From NCBI GenBank assembly GCA_964352715.1, contig CAYGSU010000044.1, forward strand, positions 1 to 35,558: a stretch of DNA of 35,558 bases, written 5' to 3'. Below the pieces are notes generated by a model, which was given only the letters and a program-made list of their open reading frames with translations, was not told where the DNA came from and did not search any database. The number at the start of each line of letters is the position of its first letter. Positions within the stretch are counted from its first letter, which is position 1. Shown here one piece after another: positions 17,244 through 24,741 of the stretch. Made by a program: the position numbers and the translations under genes. This DNA is from JAVKBW01 sp964352715 (lineage in GTDB: Bacteria; Pseudomonadota; Alphaproteobacteria; UBA8366; Aestuariispiraceae).

Positions 17244-17536
17244 GAAATCGCCTCTCCTTTTCCGGCGCATCAACAGTGTTTTTACCGCCAAGCAAGAAGG
17301 ACGCCAGATGAGAATTCGCCGTACAATCTTCGATATGGATCAAATATAGACGATTGCACGAAAAAAATGGGTGACGGGTGATGAATCCTGACTTAGTATC
17401 CCCATGAAGCGACATCAAGAGCGCGGCCCGAGGCTTAGGGAGGAATCAAAAACAAAAATAATTTTGAGCATTCACTCAGCGTCAAAAGATTCATTCGAAG
17501 CGGGGCAGGCCCCGCTTTTCTTTTGTCTGAAATTCC
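17244..17536. other. Intergenic region with a plus-strand terminator, possible small RNA
   Basis: These 293 bases lie between the start of the secreted repeat protein gene and the stop of tag, both minus-strand. The part near 17244-17360 should contain the promoter of the repeat protein gene. The part from about 17400 to 17524 contains inverted-repeat segments (TTTTGA and TCAAAA around 17462-17487) followed by a strong hairpin with a T-tract on the plus strand. No plus-strand gene precedes this terminator, so a short non-coding RNA is possible. No convincing promoter for it was found. Confidence 0.4.
17498..17524 (+). terminator. Intrinsic terminator, plus-strand orientation
   Basis: An 8-base-pair GC-rich stem (AAGCGGGG with CCCCGCTT) closes a four-base loop (CAGG) and runs into TTTTCTTTT on the plus strand. 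On the minus strand the stem is followed by CGAATGAATC, with no T-tract, so it is a weaker end for tag, whose stop lies 12 bases before the hairpin. The orientation therefore does not fit the annotated gene. Confidence 0.7.
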
Positions 17537-18094
17537 CTAGGTATAGAATCCAGGGGCCTGTTCCATCCAGGCGGGCTTTCTTTTGGCGATCTTGCCATAA
17601 ATGGGGCAGTCTTCCCGATGCGTTCCCGGCAGATAGCCGATTGACATCAGAAACTCGCCCGTAATTTCGCCGCCCGTGAACTTGAACGTCTTCTTGAACA
17701 GTTTGACCCATTCCGGCTTCGTCATCGGATGGTTCGCGGCAATCCATTTCGCGAAGCCGCCATGGCTGTCCCGGAACGACCTGACGACCTGTGCATTATG
17801 GATAACGGCGTTTACCTTCAGCCGGTTTCGGATAATGCCTGCATCGGACAACAGGCGCTGCCTGTCTGCATCGTCATATGCCGCGATCCTGTCTATATCG
17901 TAATTGTCGAACGCGTTCCGGAAGCCTTCCCGCTTCTTCAGCATCAACCCCCAGTTCAGGCCGGCCTGATTGATTTCCAGCACAAGACGTTCAAACAGTC
18001 GGTTCTCATCGGTCTCCGGCCAGCCGTATTCCTTCTCGTGATACGCCACGTGTACAGGGTCCTGTGGCGCGTAATCGCAGTAATGAGTCGACAT
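17537..18094 (-). CDS. tag: DNA-3-methyladenine glycosylase I
   Basis: Base-excision repair enzyme that removes 3-methyladenine from alkylated DNA. The 185-residue product matches Tag throughout. The zinc ligands are all present and spaced as in E. coli Tag: C6, H19, H159 and C163 (HREDC). The catalytic-site region LEINQAGLNW has E40 at the place of E. coli E38. The segment LLSDAGIIRNRLKVNAVIHN matches the conserved DNA-binding region. The ATG at 18094 has GGAGG five bases upstream; an open frame continues to a TTG at 18109 but that would overlap the ribosome-binding site. It stands alone between the TRAP permease gene (77-base gap) and the secreted repeat protein gene. No ada or alkB gene is nearby. 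Confidence 0.95.
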   Translation of the reverse strand: MSTHYCDYAPQDPVHVAYHEKEYGWPETDENRLFERLVLEINQAGLNWGLMLKKREGFRNAFDNYDIDRIAAYDDADRQRLLSDAGIIRNRLKVNAVIHNAQVVRSFRDSHGGFAKWIAANHPMTKPEWVKLFKKTFKFTGGEITGEFLMSIGYLPGTHREDCPIYGKIAKRKPAWMEQAPGFYT

Positions 18095-18170
18095 TGAAAC
18101 CTCCACCAACGTTCTGTATTTGTTCTAATATCCGGTGGCGTAATTCTCAAGCGAATTTTCTGCAGATGCG

Positions 18171-19544
18171 TCAGTTCGTAATGATCTCCGGCCCCATCAA
18201 CATTGTCGGAAGGAATGTCGACAACCAGGGGATATAGGTCACCATAATCAGGAAGATGAACAGAATGCCAACCCAGGGCATGGCTGCTTTGACGACCCTG
18301 GCCATCGACATCCCTGCAACGCCGGACGTGACGAACAGGTTGAGGCCGACCGGTGGCGTTATCATGCCGATTTCCATATTGACCACCATGATGATACCGA
18401 GGTGGATCGGGTCGATGCCAAGCTGAATGGCGATCGGAAAGACCAGCGGCGCCACGATTACAATCAGGCCCGACGGCTCCATGAACTGACCGCCGATCAA
18501 CAGGATGATATTGACGATTATCAGGAACATGATCGGCCCGAAACCGGCATCCAGCATCGCCGAGGCGATCGACTGCGGAATCTGTTCGTCGGTCAGTACA
18601 TGCTTCAGGATCAGCGCATTGGCGATGATAAACAGCAACATGATGGTGGTTTTGCCGGCCTCGAACAGCGATTTTTTCGTGTCCGGGTGAAAGAAGACGG
18701 TAATCAACGACTGCGGTCGGGCAAAAAAGCTGATGCTCTTGCCGTTCTCACCCTTCAGCGGTCCCATATCCTTGTAGACGAAATTCGCAATCACGAAGGC
18801 GTATATTGCAGAAACGGCTGCGGCTTCTGTTGGCGTGAAAACACCGCCGTAGATACCGCCCAGAATAATAACGATCAGGAACAGCCCCCAGGCGGAATCG
18901 CGGGCGGAGATCAGAATTTCGGTCCAGCCGGCCCAGTCCTGCGCCGGCAGATTGCGAATCCTGGCCACAACGTAGATGCCGATCATCAGCATCAACCCCG
19001 CAACCAGACCCGGAATGACACCGGCCAGGAACATGCGGCCGACGGATACATCGACGGACGATGCATATACCACCATGACGATGGACGGCGGAATGAGAAT
19101 GCCAAGCGTGCCGGCATTACAAATCACACCGGCGGCGAAGTCTTTCGTGTACCCCACCTGCCGCATCGCTGCGATGACGATCGTGCCGATGGCGACAACC
19201 GTCGCCGGGGATGACCCCGACAGCGCCGCGAACAGCATACAGGCGAATACACCGGCAATTGCCAACCCACCGCGCATATGCCCGAAACAGGCGATGGCAA
19301 AGCGGATAATCCGCGCCGCCACACCGCCCGTCGACATGAAGGTCGAGGCCAGAATGAAAAACGGGATCGCCAGCAGGGTGTAATGGCCGGCAAAGGCGTT
19401 GAACAGGGTCTGCGCAACGGAATCGAGCGAACTGTCAGACAGAACCATCAGGAAGATGATGGAGCTAAGGCCCAGCGATACGGCAATAGGCACACCGATC
19501 AGCAGCAATCCGATTACCATCGCGAAGAGAAAAGCGATTTCCAT
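18171..19544 (-). CDS. dctM: TRAP transporter large permease (DctM family)
   Basis: Large membrane subunit of a tripartite ATP-independent periplasmic transporter, carrying the sodium-coupled transport path. The 457-residue product has about 12 hydrophobic helices. It contains family segments such as PFFILASTFMSTGGVAARII, MLFAALSGSSPATVVAIGTI and NAGTLGILIPPSIVMVVYAS in the first half, and the matching MEIGMITPPVGLNLFVTSGV in the second. The length is slightly above the usual 425-430 because of a polar loop around 265-305. The ATG at 19544 has AAGGG eight bases upstream. It follows dctQ with a five-base gap, completing a dctP-dctQ-dctM operon. Confidence 0.96.
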   Translation of the reverse strand: MEIAFLFAMVIGLLLIGVPIAVSLGLSSIIFLMVLSDSSLDSVAQTLFNAFAGHYTLLAIPFFILASTFMSTGGVAARIIRFAIACFGHMRGGLAIAGVFACMLFAALSGSSPATVVAIGTIVIAAMRQVGYTKDFAAGVICNAGTLGILIPPSIVMVVYASSVDVSVGRMFLAGVIPGLVAGLMLMIGIYVVARIRNLPAQDWAGWTEILISARDSAWGLFLIVIILGGIYGGVFTPTEAAAVSAIYAFVIANFVYKDMGPLKGENGKSISFFARPQSLITVFFHPDTKKSLFEAGKTTIMLLFIIANALILKHVLTDEQIPQSIASAMLDAGFGPIMFLIIVNIILLIGGQFMEPSGLIVIVAPLVFPIAIQLGIDPIHLGIIMVVNMEIGMITPPVGLNLFVTSGVAGMSMARVVKAAMPWVGILFIFLIMVTYIPWLSTFLPTMLMGPEIITN

Positions 19545-19549
19545 CTACT

Positions 19550-20203
19550 TCACCCTTCCCTGTCGGCTTTGGCCGCCGCTTCATCGACCAGCTCTTCGGC
19601 TTCATGGCTGGCGACAATGCGGTCGGTCTGGCCCGTCACGACCTGCCAGGCGACCTGAATGAACCGGAACGTAAACAACGCCATACCGATCGGCAGCGCG
19701 GCATAGGGAATGAAGCGCGGCAGCTTCTCGTAAGCTTCGCCCTGATTCATCGACGCCTCGATAAAGCGCAGAAAATCGAGCATGGGAACGTCGTTCACTT
19801 CGTACCACGCCTGATCCTTGATCTCGCCGTCCAGCATCGGCAGCGCGGCAAACGGCGCCCAGTAGTTCCAGGACCCGATAAGAAGCAACACGCTGAAAAG
19901 AAGGCACGCGGCAACAGACAGGATAGCAAGAATTTTCCGCATGCCGGGCGGCACGATATTTATGATGACATCGACGCCAAGATGGCCCTTTGTCTTCACA
20001 CAGTAAGACGCGCCGATCAGCACCAGCCACGCGAACAGAAACACGGTCGATTCCAGCGCCCAGAGGATGTTTTCGTTGAAAACATACCGCGCAATCACGT
20101 TCACAAAAGTAATCAGCGTCATCAAACCCAGGATGACCGCGATCAGCGTTTCCTCGATTGTGTTGAAAAAACGCCCCAGACCGGAAGACGAAGTTTCTTG
20201 CAT
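19550..20203 (-). CDS. dctQ: TRAP transporter small permease (DctQ family)
   Basis: Small membrane subunit of the TRAP transporter, pairing with DctM in the inner membrane. The 217-residue product has four helices: about 17-40, 50-68, 90-110 and 165-190. It has the family-typical ITFVNVIARYVFNENILWA after helix 1. It is longer than a standard DctQ of about 160-170 residues because of a polar loop of roughly 45 residues between helices 3 and 4 (starting LPMLDGEIKDQAWYE) and an acidic C-terminal tail. The ATG at 20203 has GGAGG six bases upstream. It lies 72 bases after dctP and five bases before dctM. Confidence 0.94.
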   Translation of the reverse strand: MQETSSSGLGRFFNTIEETLIAVILGLMTLITFVNVIARYVFNENILWALESTVFLFAWLVLIGASYCVKTKGHLGVDVIINIVPPGMRKILAILSVAACLLFSVLLLIGSWNYWAPFAALPMLDGEIKDQAWYEVNDVPMLDFLRFIEASMNQGEAYEKLPRFIPYAALPIGMALFTFRFIQVAWQVVTGQTDRIVASHEAEELVDEAAAKADREG

Positions 20204-20275
20204 GTCAGTCCTCCCGCGATGGCGGCGACATTTGAGGGCCGCGCACCATCACTTTGGAGACAATGGAATTACCGC

Positions 20276-21286
20276 TCAGCTGCCGGCATTCGCCTTTTGA
20301 GCGGCTTCGATAAGGTCAGAACCGATATCGTCTTCGAACTTGGCCCAGACCGGCTTCATCGCTTCCACCCAGGCCTGGCGCTGTTCGGGCGTCAGGGTGC
20401 GGACAACGCCGCCGGCATCGATGATCGCCTGTTTGGCTTCCTGATTGACCCGTTCGGATTCCGCGTTTCTGGTCGCGGTAACCTCATCCATGATGGTCTT
20501 CAACTGGCTGCGGACATCATCCGGCAGACCGTTCCACCATTCGGCGGACGTTACGACCAGATAGTCCAGAATACCGTGGTTGGATTCGGTCGTACCGTCC
20601 TGAACCTCGAAGAACTTCTTGCCGTAGATATTGGACCAGGAGTTTTCCTGACCATCGACAACACCCGTCTGCAAGGCGCCGTAAACTTCCGAAAACGCCA
20701 TTTTCTGCGGGTTCGCACCAATCGCTTCCATCTGCGCCACCAGCACATCGGATGCCTGCACCCGGAACTTCAGGCCGTTGGCATCGCCCGGCACCAGCAA
20801 AGGCTTGTTGGCCGAAAGCTGCTTCATGCCGTTGTGCCAGAAGGCCAGTCCCAACAGGCCGCGTCGAGTCATTGAGGTTTTCAGCTTTTCGCCATCTGCG
20901 GAGTTCTGGAAGCGGTCGACCGCGTCAACATCCTCAAAGACGAACGGCAGATCGAACAGACGGAATTTCTTGGTGAATTTCTCGAACTTGGACAGCGACG
21001 GCGCCGCAAGCTGTACGTTGCCGGCCAGCATCGCTTCCAGCACCGCATCGTCGTCATAGAGCTGTGAATTTGGGAAGACTTCCATACAAGCCTTGCCGTT
21101 CATCTCGTCGTTGACACGCTGTTCCAGCAAGGATGCCGCAATACCTTTCGGGTGTTTGTCGGTATTCGTAACATGGCTGAATTTTATGACAATTTCACCG
21201 TCCTGACAGGCGTCGGACGCCTGTACGGCACCCGTTGAAGCAACGGCCATAACTGCCGCCGTTGCAAGTAGAGTACGAATTTTCAT
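20276..21286 (-). CDS. dctP: TRAP transporter solute-binding protein (DctP family)
   Basis: Periplasmic receptor that captures the substrate for the DctQM permease. The 336-residue product has a signal peptide cleaved near residue 23 (AVQASDA). It shows the DctP signature elements: IVIKFSHVTNTDKHPKG at the N-terminus, MEVFPNSQLYDDDAVLEAM, GLKFRVQAS with the arginine that usually binds the substrate carboxylate, and GVVDGQENSWSNIY. These resemble C4-dicarboxylate receptors, so a dicarboxylate or similar organic acid is the likely ligand (inference). The ATG at 21286 has AGGGAG eight bases upstream; the open frame extends to 21403 but that part has no family match. It is the first TRAP gene, 183 bases after the alcohol dehydrogenase gene. 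Confidence 0.95.
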   Translation of the reverse strand: MKIRTLLATAAVMAVASTGAVQASDACQDGEIVIKFSHVTNTDKHPKGIAASLLEQRVNDEMNGKACMEVFPNSQLYDDDAVLEAMLAGNVQLAAPSLSKFEKFTKKFRLFDLPFVFEDVDAVDRFQNSADGEKLKTSMTRRGLLGLAFWHNGMKQLSANKPLLVPGDANGLKFRVQASDVLVAQMEAIGANPQKMAFSEVYGALQTGVVDGQENSWSNIYGKKFFEVQDGTTESNHGILDYLVVTSAEWWNGLPDDVRSQLKTIMDEVTATRNAESERVNQEAKQAIIDAGGVVRTLTPEQRQAWVEAMKPVWAKFEDDIGSDLIEAAQKANAGS

Positions 21287-21398
21287 GTAAACAACTCCCT
21301 TGATTTTATTGTTTTCTGAAGACAGTTTCCGGTCATTTCCCCACCGGTATCCCGGCGCAAGTGCACAGGAACTAAATCCTAGCCGATTACATCGCGTT

Positions 21399-21423
21399 GT
21401 CACGTGACCTGCATCAAACAGGT
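21399..21423. promoter_or_regulatory. Palindrome and inverted repeat upstream of dctP, possible operator
   Basis: A perfect ten-base palindrome GTCACGTGAC occupies 21399-21408. It is joined to a second inverted repeat, ACCTG and CAGGT, separated by seven bases at 21407-21423. Both lie about 115-135 bases upstream of the dctP start in the gap after the alcohol dehydrogenase gene. This is a reasonable place for a repressor or activator of the TRAP operon. The regulator is not encoded in the window. Confidence 0.3.
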
Positions 21424-21469
21424 AAAATTGTTTTTGTCCAAGTTACAAGGCCTTGCCGTATGTACCGGG

Positions 21470-22513
21470 TCAGTTATAGCGGTCGATGACAACGAAACCG
21501 GTCGTCCCGAAATTCTCCATGGATTCCATAACCGGCCATGTCTGCTCCAGCGGCACAGTCGATGTTACGATATCAGCCGGTTTCAGGCGTCCGGCGGCAA
21601 CCATCGACAGCATTGCGCCATACCCTGAAATCGGCATGCCATGCGAGCCGAGGATCTGCAATTCGTTCCCCATCACAAGGTCGATTGGGATCGATGCCTC
21701 GCCCTTTTGTTCGGGCGCCGTAATGCCGATCTGGACATGCCGACCCTGTTTGCGCAGCGAGCGGATGGAATTATGGGTCGTCACCTGCATCCCCAGCGCA
21801 TCGACTGAAATCTGCGCGCCACCCTTGGTAATTTCCTGAATGGCGGCGGCGGGGTCGCAGTTGCTGGCGTTGACGACATGTACCGCGCCCAATTTTTTCG
21901 CGAAGTCCAGCTTTTTTGAATCGATATCCACGGCAATCGGTTCCGCACCGACGGCGGCAGCCACCATGATCGCCGACAGACCGATGCCTCCGCTGCCATG
22001 CACGGCGACAAATTCGCCGGGTTTGATCCTGGCCGTGCTGACCAGACCGTGGAACGACGTCATGAAGCGGCACCCCATCGCAGCCGCAGACAGAAAATCA
22101 ATACTTTCGGGCAAGGCGATGCAGTTGATATCGGCATGATCGATTGACACAAGTTGCGCGAAACCGCCAGCAGCCGAGAAGCCGGGTTGGAACGGTTCGT
22201 CACAGATATGATGCTTGCCGTCGATGCACCATTCGCAATGTCCGCAGCCGCTGCAGAAGGGTACGATCACCCTGTCGCCGACCTTTACCCGCTTCGCATC
22301 CGGACCGACCTCGATCACCGTGCCCGCAAATTCATGCCCCAGTATTCCCGGTACAGGCACATCCGACCAGTGACCGGTCCAGGTATGCCAGTCGCTTCGG
22401 CAAATACCGCACGCTGCTGTTTCGAGAATAACACCGTCTTTCGGGCATGCCGGATCGGGCACGTCCTGCAGCTCCATCGGTTGACGAAAACCGGTCATTA
22501 CAACCGCGCGCAT
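21470..22513 (-). CDS. Zinc-dependent alcohol dehydrogenase (MDR family)
   Basis: Medium-chain dehydrogenase/reductase of 347 residues that should oxidise an alcohol or reduce an aldehyde using NAD(P). The catalytic-zinc region has C35 (CGICRSDWH), H60-E61 (GHEF) and C148. Four cysteines for the structural zinc are intact at 90, 93, 96 and 104 (CGHCEWC and HHIC). The Rossmann motif GSGGIG lies at 173-178, and an acidic residue ends the second strand (AVDID), which favours NAD over NADP. The ATG at 22513 has GGGAG six bases upstream; two further in-frame ATGs upstream are less well placed. It lies upstream of the TRAP operon on the same strand with a 183-base gap, so it may act on the transported compound or its product (inference). 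The substrate is unknown. Confidence 0.94.
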   Translation of the reverse strand: MRAVVMTGFRQPMELQDVPDPACPKDGVILETAACGICRSDWHTWTGHWSDVPVPGILGHEFAGTVIEVGPDAKRVKVGDRVIVPFCSGCGHCEWCIDGKHHICDEPFQPGFSAAGGFAQLVSIDHADINCIALPESIDFLSAAAMGCRFMTSFHGLVSTARIKPGEFVAVHGSGGIGLSAIMVAAAVGAEPIAVDIDSKKLDFAKKLGAVHVVNASNCDPAAAIQEITKGGAQISVDALGMQVTTHNSIRSLRKQGRHVQIGITAPEQKGEASIPIDLVMGNELQILGSHGMPISGYGAMLSMVAAGRLKPADIVTSTVPLEQTWPVMESMENFGTTGFVVIDRYN

Positions 22514-22610
22514 GAACATCTCCCGGAATAGCACTAAACGCAGACCTGATCAGATATACGAGCACCATAACCGCCGTTCTGGCAATATCGTCTTTCGTCT
22601 TGCGGGACAG

Positions 22611-22850
22611 TTATCTCGGCCGGCGGAAGGTAACCCAGTCAAGATCGTGGATCACCCAGAACAGGGCGAACAACACCAAAGAAATGCCGGTTGTGATCAG
22701 CGCCTTCTTCAGCAAATGCGGATTTTCGGGGGCGCCAGCCTGATGTCCCTCCTCGACTGTGTCAGGCTGACGGTTGCCGAACGGCAGCACCATGAAAAGC
22801 ACGAGCCACCAGATGATGATGAAAACGACACCGCCACTGAAAACTGACAT
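22611..22850 (-). CDS. DUF1467 family small membrane protein
   Basis: A 79-residue membrane protein of unknown function. It has two hydrophobic helices, about 8-24 (VVFIIIWWLVLFMVLPFG) and 50-68, joined by a polar loop containing PENPHLLKKA. The pattern FIIIWWLVLFMVLPFGNR is typical of DUF1467, an alphaproteobacterial family that often lies between the methylmalonyl-CoA epimerase gene and proS. Here the position after mce is kept (two bases between the mce stop and this start), but proS has been displaced by about 11 kb. It probably shares the rnj-mce transcript. Confidence 0.88.
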   Translation of the reverse strand: MSVFSGGVVFIIIWWLVLFMVLPFGNRQPDTVEEGHQAGAPENPHLLKKALITTGISLVLFALFWVIHDLDWVTFRRPR

Positions 22851-22852
22851 GT

Positions 22853-23257
22853 CTAGACCTGCTCGATCTCGACCAGCGTGCCGCAGAAGTCCTTCGGATG
22901 CAGGAACAGCACGGGCTTGCCATGCGCGCCGATCCGCGGTTCGCCATCGCCCAGAACGCGCATGCCGTCGCCTTCAAGCTTGTCCCGCGCCGCCACGATG
23001 TCTTCAACCTCGTAGCAGACATGGTGCATGCCGCCGTCCGGATTTTTCTCCAGAAACTTCGCAATGGGCGATGCATTGCCCAGCGGGTGCAACAGTTCGA
23101 TCTTGGTGTTCGGCAGGTTCACAAACACCGTTATCACGCCGTGATCCGGTAATTTCAACGGTTCGGAGACATCCGCGCCCAGCGTGTTCCGGTAGACGGC
23201 CGCACCGGCTTCAAGGTCCGGCACGACAATCGCGACATGGTTGAGACGCCCGATAAT
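22853..23257 (-). CDS. mce: Methylmalonyl-CoA epimerase, probable ATT start
   Basis: Interconverts (2R)- and (2S)-methylmalonyl-CoA in the propionyl-CoA to succinyl-CoA route. The 134-residue product is a vicinal-oxygen-chelate fold protein. Candidate metal ligands are H7 (RLNHVAIVV), H78 or H79 (GGMHHVCYEVED) and E130 near the C-terminus (GTLVEIEQV). No ATG, GTG or TTG exists at the family's start position. Homologues usually begin MIGRLNHVAI, and here the codon in place of that methionine is ATT at 23257, with a perfect AAGGAG seven bases upstream. The longer open frame crosses the N-run and includes the tail of rnj, so it is not real. A sequencing error in the start codon near the gap is the main alternative. 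The gene follows rnj closely and precedes the DUF1467 gene by two bases. Confidence 0.88.
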   Translation of the reverse strand: MIGRLNHVAIVVPDLEAGAAVYRNTLGADVSEPLKLPDHGVITVFVNLPNTKIELLHPLGNASPIAKFLEKNPDGGMHHVCYEVEDIVAARDKLEGDGMRVLGDGEPRIGAHGKPVLFLHPKDFCGTLVEIEQV

Positions 23258-23264
23258 GTTCCTG

Positions 23265-23270
23265 CTCCTT
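23265..23270 (-). promoter_or_regulatory. Shine-Dalgarno of mce, overlapping the rnj stop
   Basis: AAGGAG on the minus strand lies seven bases before the ATT codon proposed as the mce start. It overlaps the TAA that ends the recovered rnj tail (23269-23271). This decides the mce start and suggests translational coupling of the two genes. Confidence 0.7.
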
Positions 23271-24741
23271 ACAATCGATGCAAATGTACGGTGACCGGCG
23301 GCCGCTTGCCGGTCAATCCCTGCAGGCAGCGACGGACTGCCACACGTACNNNNNNNNNNNNNNNNNNNNNNNNNNNNNNNNNNNNNNNNNNNNNNNNNNN
23401 NNNNNNNNNNNNNNNNNNNNNNNNNNNNNNNNNNNNNNNNNNNNNNNNNGCCCGCGTCAGCGACAGCACATCGCCGTTCTTGCCCGGATGCACATGCGGC
23501 ACCTGGCATTCCCGCGCCAGACCGGCATGGGCGCTGAGATGCCGGTATTCGCCATGCACGGGGATGGCGATATGCGGCCTTATCCACTGATACATCTGGG
23601 TCAGTTCATCGCGGTTGGGGTGACCGGATGTATGAATATCCGCATCCCGCGAGGTAACGATCCGTACGCCCAGTTCAGTGAGCCTGTTCTGCAATTGACC
23701 GATACCGACTTCGTTGCCGGGAATTTCACGGCTGGAAAAAATCACCGTATCGCCGTCGCCGAGCGACACAGTCGGGTGATCCTGCCGCGCGATGCGGGTC
23801 AGCGCTGCGCGCGGTTCGCCCTGGCTTCCGGTGCAGATCAGCAGCACCTTTTCCGGCGGCAGTCTGGCCGCCGCGTCATCGTCAAGAAACGGTGGCAGGT
23901 CCTTCAGATACCCGGTCGCTTTGGCGGCCTCTACCATGCGGTGCAGTGACCGGCCGACCAGCACGGGATGCCGGCCACTGGCTTCCGCCGCCTTGGCCGC
24001 GCTTTCTACCCGCGCAACGTTGGAGGCGAAACAGGCGACAGCAACCCGGCCCTTCGCCGTCATCACGACATCGATCAGCGCATCGCGCACATCGCCTTCC
24101 GAGCCTGACTTGCCCGGCGACATCGCATTCGTGCTGTCGCAGACCATGGCCAGCACGCCCTTTTCGCCCGCCTCGATCAGTGCCTGCTCGTCGGTGCTGG
24201 GGCCGACCATCGGATCCGGGTCCAGCTTCCAGTCGCCGGTATGCATGATATCGCCCGCCGGTGTGCTGATGATCAGCGCGTTCGGTTCGGGAATGGAATG
24301 GGTCAGCGTGATCAGTTTCACGGAAAACGGCGCGAGGTCGACTGTACCCGACATCGGAATTTCGATCACCGGCACCCGGTCGCCGAAATCGGTTTCGGCA
24401 AGCTTGCGCCGCAATACCGCCGCCGTGAACGGCGTTGCGTAAACCGGGCAGTTCAGTCTTTCCCACATATAGGGCAGCGCGCCCAGGTGGTCTTCATGGG
24501 CATGGGTCAGCACAAGGCCGATCAGATCTTCCCGATGTTCCTCGATGAACATCGGATCCGGCATGATGACATCGATACCGGGCGTTGTCCCGTCATCGAA
24601 GGTGATGCCGCAATCGACCATCAGCCACTTGCCGGCATGGCCGTAGAGATTGAGGTTCATGCCGATTTCACCGGCGCCGCCGAGCGGCAGGAACAAAATC
24701 TCGTCGTCGCCGGGAATGCCGGTCGTCGCGAAACGGCTCAT
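23269..24741 (-). CDS. rnj: Ribonuclease J, interrupted by an assembly gap
   Basis: Metallo-beta-lactamase/beta-CASP ribonuclease acting in RNA maturation and decay, with 5'-3' exonuclease and endonuclease activity in the family. The first 430 residues are intact. They include GGAGEIGMN at the start, the metal motif HAHEDH at 80-85, MHTGDWKLDPDP, CDSTNAMSPGKSGSE, and the beta-CASP segment ending IPVHGEYRHLSAHA. A 100-N gap then interrupts the gene. The 26 codons after the gap (RVAVRRCLQGLTGKRPPVTV, then a VHLHRL end) fit the usual RNase J C-terminus. The visible parts add to about 456 residues against roughly 550-560 in relatives, so about 300 bases are probably missing. The ATG overlaps the coaX stop by four bases (ATGA). 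The reading frame across the N-run is arbitrary. Confidence 0.93.
   Translation of the reverse strand: MSRFATTGIPGDDEILFLPLGGAGEIGMNLNLYGHAGKWLMVDCGITFDDGTTPGIDVIMPDPMFIEEHREDLIGLVLTHAHEDHLGALPYMWERLNCPVYATPFTAAVLRRKLAETDFGDRVPVIEIPMSGTVDLAPFSVKLITLTHSIPEPNALIISTPAGDIMHTGDWKLDPDPMVGPSTDEQALIEAGEKGVLAMVCDSTNAMSPGKSGSEGDVRDALIDVVMTAKGRVAVACFASNVARVESAAKAAEASGRHPVLVGRSLHRMVEAAKATGYLKDLPPFLDDDAAARLPPEKVLLICTGSQGEPRAALTRIARQDHPTVSLGDGDTVIFSSREIPGNEVGIGQLQNRLTELGVRIVTSRDADIHTSGHPNRDELTQMYQWIRPHIAIPVHGEYRHLSAHAGLARECQVPHVHPGKNGDVLSLTRXXXXXXXXXXXXXXXXXXXXXXXXXXXXXXXXXXVRVAVRRCLQGLTGKRPPVTVHLHRL
23350..23449. other. Assembly gap (100 N)
   Basis: A run of exactly 100 N, the conventional length for a scaffold gap of unknown size. 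It falls within the C-terminal coding part of rnj. Judging by the missing part of that protein, the true gap is nearer 300 bases. Confidence 0.95.

Noticed and set aside
17404..17664. An 86-codon plus-strand open frame over the terminator region
   Set aside because: It runs through the hairpin and then antisense to tag, with no ribosome-binding site at a sensible distance.
22853..23587. A 244-codon frame crossing the N-run, with the epimerase as its C-terminal part
   Set aside because: The part upstream of 23257 is the rnj tail read out of frame plus unknown bases. The frame across N is arbitrary.
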